22,832 nucleotides of DNA from Jatrophihabitans sp. (GTDB taxonomy: Bacteria; Actinomycetota; Actinomycetes; Mycobacteriales; Jatrophihabitantaceae), in contig JAOPVG010000068.1 of assembly GCA_025966255.1 (NCBI GenBank), positions 1 to 22,832 on the forward strand. Direction: 5' to 3'. The position numbers and the translations under genes are program-made. This document shows positions 22,508-22,832 of the stretch, piece by piece. Position 1 is the first letter of the stretch. Each line of letters opens with the position of its first letter. The notes beneath the pieces are model-generated. The model made no database searches, was not told the DNA's origin, and saw only the letters and a program-made list of their open reading frames with translations.

Positions 22508-22832
22508 TCACGACTTCGGGGCCGTCACGGCAGGGGCTGTGGTCGCATCGGCGGTGGTCGTGCCCGTTGCGGGCCCGGCGAGGTTGTAGTCGACGTGGTC
22601 GATGTGCAAGTCGACGTAGGCGAATTCCCCTTCCGGCTCCGAGGCGTGCCAACGGGCCTCGGCGACGGCGGCGAGACGGCGGGGCCCGATCTGTTGATAG
22701 TTGTGCACCGGAGTGGACCAGCGCTGGCGAATGAAGCTCTTGGCGTCTACGGACGCACGGAGCCGATCGTCGGAAACAAAGTCGACAAGATCGTGGTCCT
22801 CGTTGAAGGTCAGTTCCGCGGTCACGGTGTTC
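22508..22832 (-). CDS. DUF6544-like protein, partial (5' end cut by window edge)
   Basis: The minus-strand frame is open from the right edge (in-frame codons AAC ACC precede the GTG at 22825) to the stop at 22508, giving about 108 C-terminal residues. The visible part has TAELTFNEDHDLVDFVSDDRLRAS, TPVHNYQQIGPRRLAAVAEARWH and EGEFAYVDLHIDHVDYN, then a Thr/Ala-rich tail of about 20 residues (GTTTADATTAPAVTAP). This recalls the C-terminal half of DUF6544-family proteins, which have no assigned function. The ORF could be read as starting at 22825, but the matching upstream residues and the edge make a truncated gene more likely. It is co-directional with the cupin gene downstream. Confidence 0.7.
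   Translation of the reverse strand, partial: NTVTAELTFNEDHDLVDFVSDDRLRASVDAKSFIRQRWSTPVHNYQQIGPRRLAAVAEARWHASEPEGEFAYVDLHIDHVDYNLAGPATGTTTADATTAPAVTAPKS

Noticed and set aside
1..22832. Mobile elements, CRISPR arrays, tRNA or rRNA genes
   Set aside because: No transposase or integrase sequence, no regularly spaced repeats, and no tRNA-like cloverleaf or rRNA stretch was seen on either strand.

Overview
The window is about 22.8 kb of high-GC DNA (GTG and ATG starts, GTGA/ATGA stop-start overlaps, dense long antisense ORFs that are only GC-driven shadows). It looks like an actinomycete chromosome (Actinomycetota). The WbbL-type rhamnosyltransferase at the right resembles the mycobacterial enzyme, and no transposase, phage, tRNA, rRNA or CRISPR sequence was seen. 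Genus cannot be fixed from the sequence alone.

Left part (1-5.2 kb): a two-component system on the minus strand (OmpR-type regulator, then a histidine kinase cut by the left edge) lies divergent to a plus-strand set. That set is a membrane ferric-reductase/NADH-oxidase-like flavohaem protein, a short secreted FMN-binding-domain protein and a GNAT acetyltransferase. The first two form a plausible route that passes electrons from cytosolic NAD(P)H through FAD and haem to an extracytosolic flavin. Two small hypothetical genes follow, converging on a hairpin. A gene-free stretch of about 360 bp holds a 16-bp inverted repeat and a 9-bp-stem terminator-like hairpin, then comes a minus-strand DsbA/FrnE-like oxidoreductase.

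Central and right part (6.4-21.9 kb): a cell-surface polysaccharide locus. It starts with two tandem GDP-mannose 4,6-dehydratase-family genes, an ABC-2 polysaccharide exporter (Wzm/Wzt, the Wzt carrying a C-terminal sugar-binding-type domain) and a 744-residue two-domain glycosyltransferase (GT2 plus GT4). A convergent SAM methyltransferase and a plus-strand FkbM methyltransferase follow. Then a minus-strand operon runs from 19771 down to 15129: a YbhN/LPG-synthase-type flippase-like membrane protein, a methyltransferase, a 38-codon cysteine-containing small ORF, a polyprenyl-phosphate-sugar-synthase-like GT2 and a multi-spanning GT-C-like membrane protein. Divergent from it are a GT4 glycosyltransferase and WbbL. 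Taken together the locus can make a GDP-6-deoxyhexose-type donor, build a glycan in the cytoplasm, possibly methylate it, export it by ABC transporter, and decorate surface glycans outside the membrane using a lipid-linked sugar.

Right edge (22.0-22.8 kb): a minus-strand pair, a DUF6544-like protein cut by the edge and a mandelonitrile-lyase-type cupin, ending at a clear hairpin.

The most notable items are the 38-codon CxCx4CH small ORF with its own strong ribosome binding site, translationally coupled to the GT2; the diverged second GMD paralogue; the Wzt/methyltransferase combination that suggests an end-capped exported glycan in a Gram-positive-type organism; and the reductase/FMN-domain electron-transfer pair next to a two-component system.
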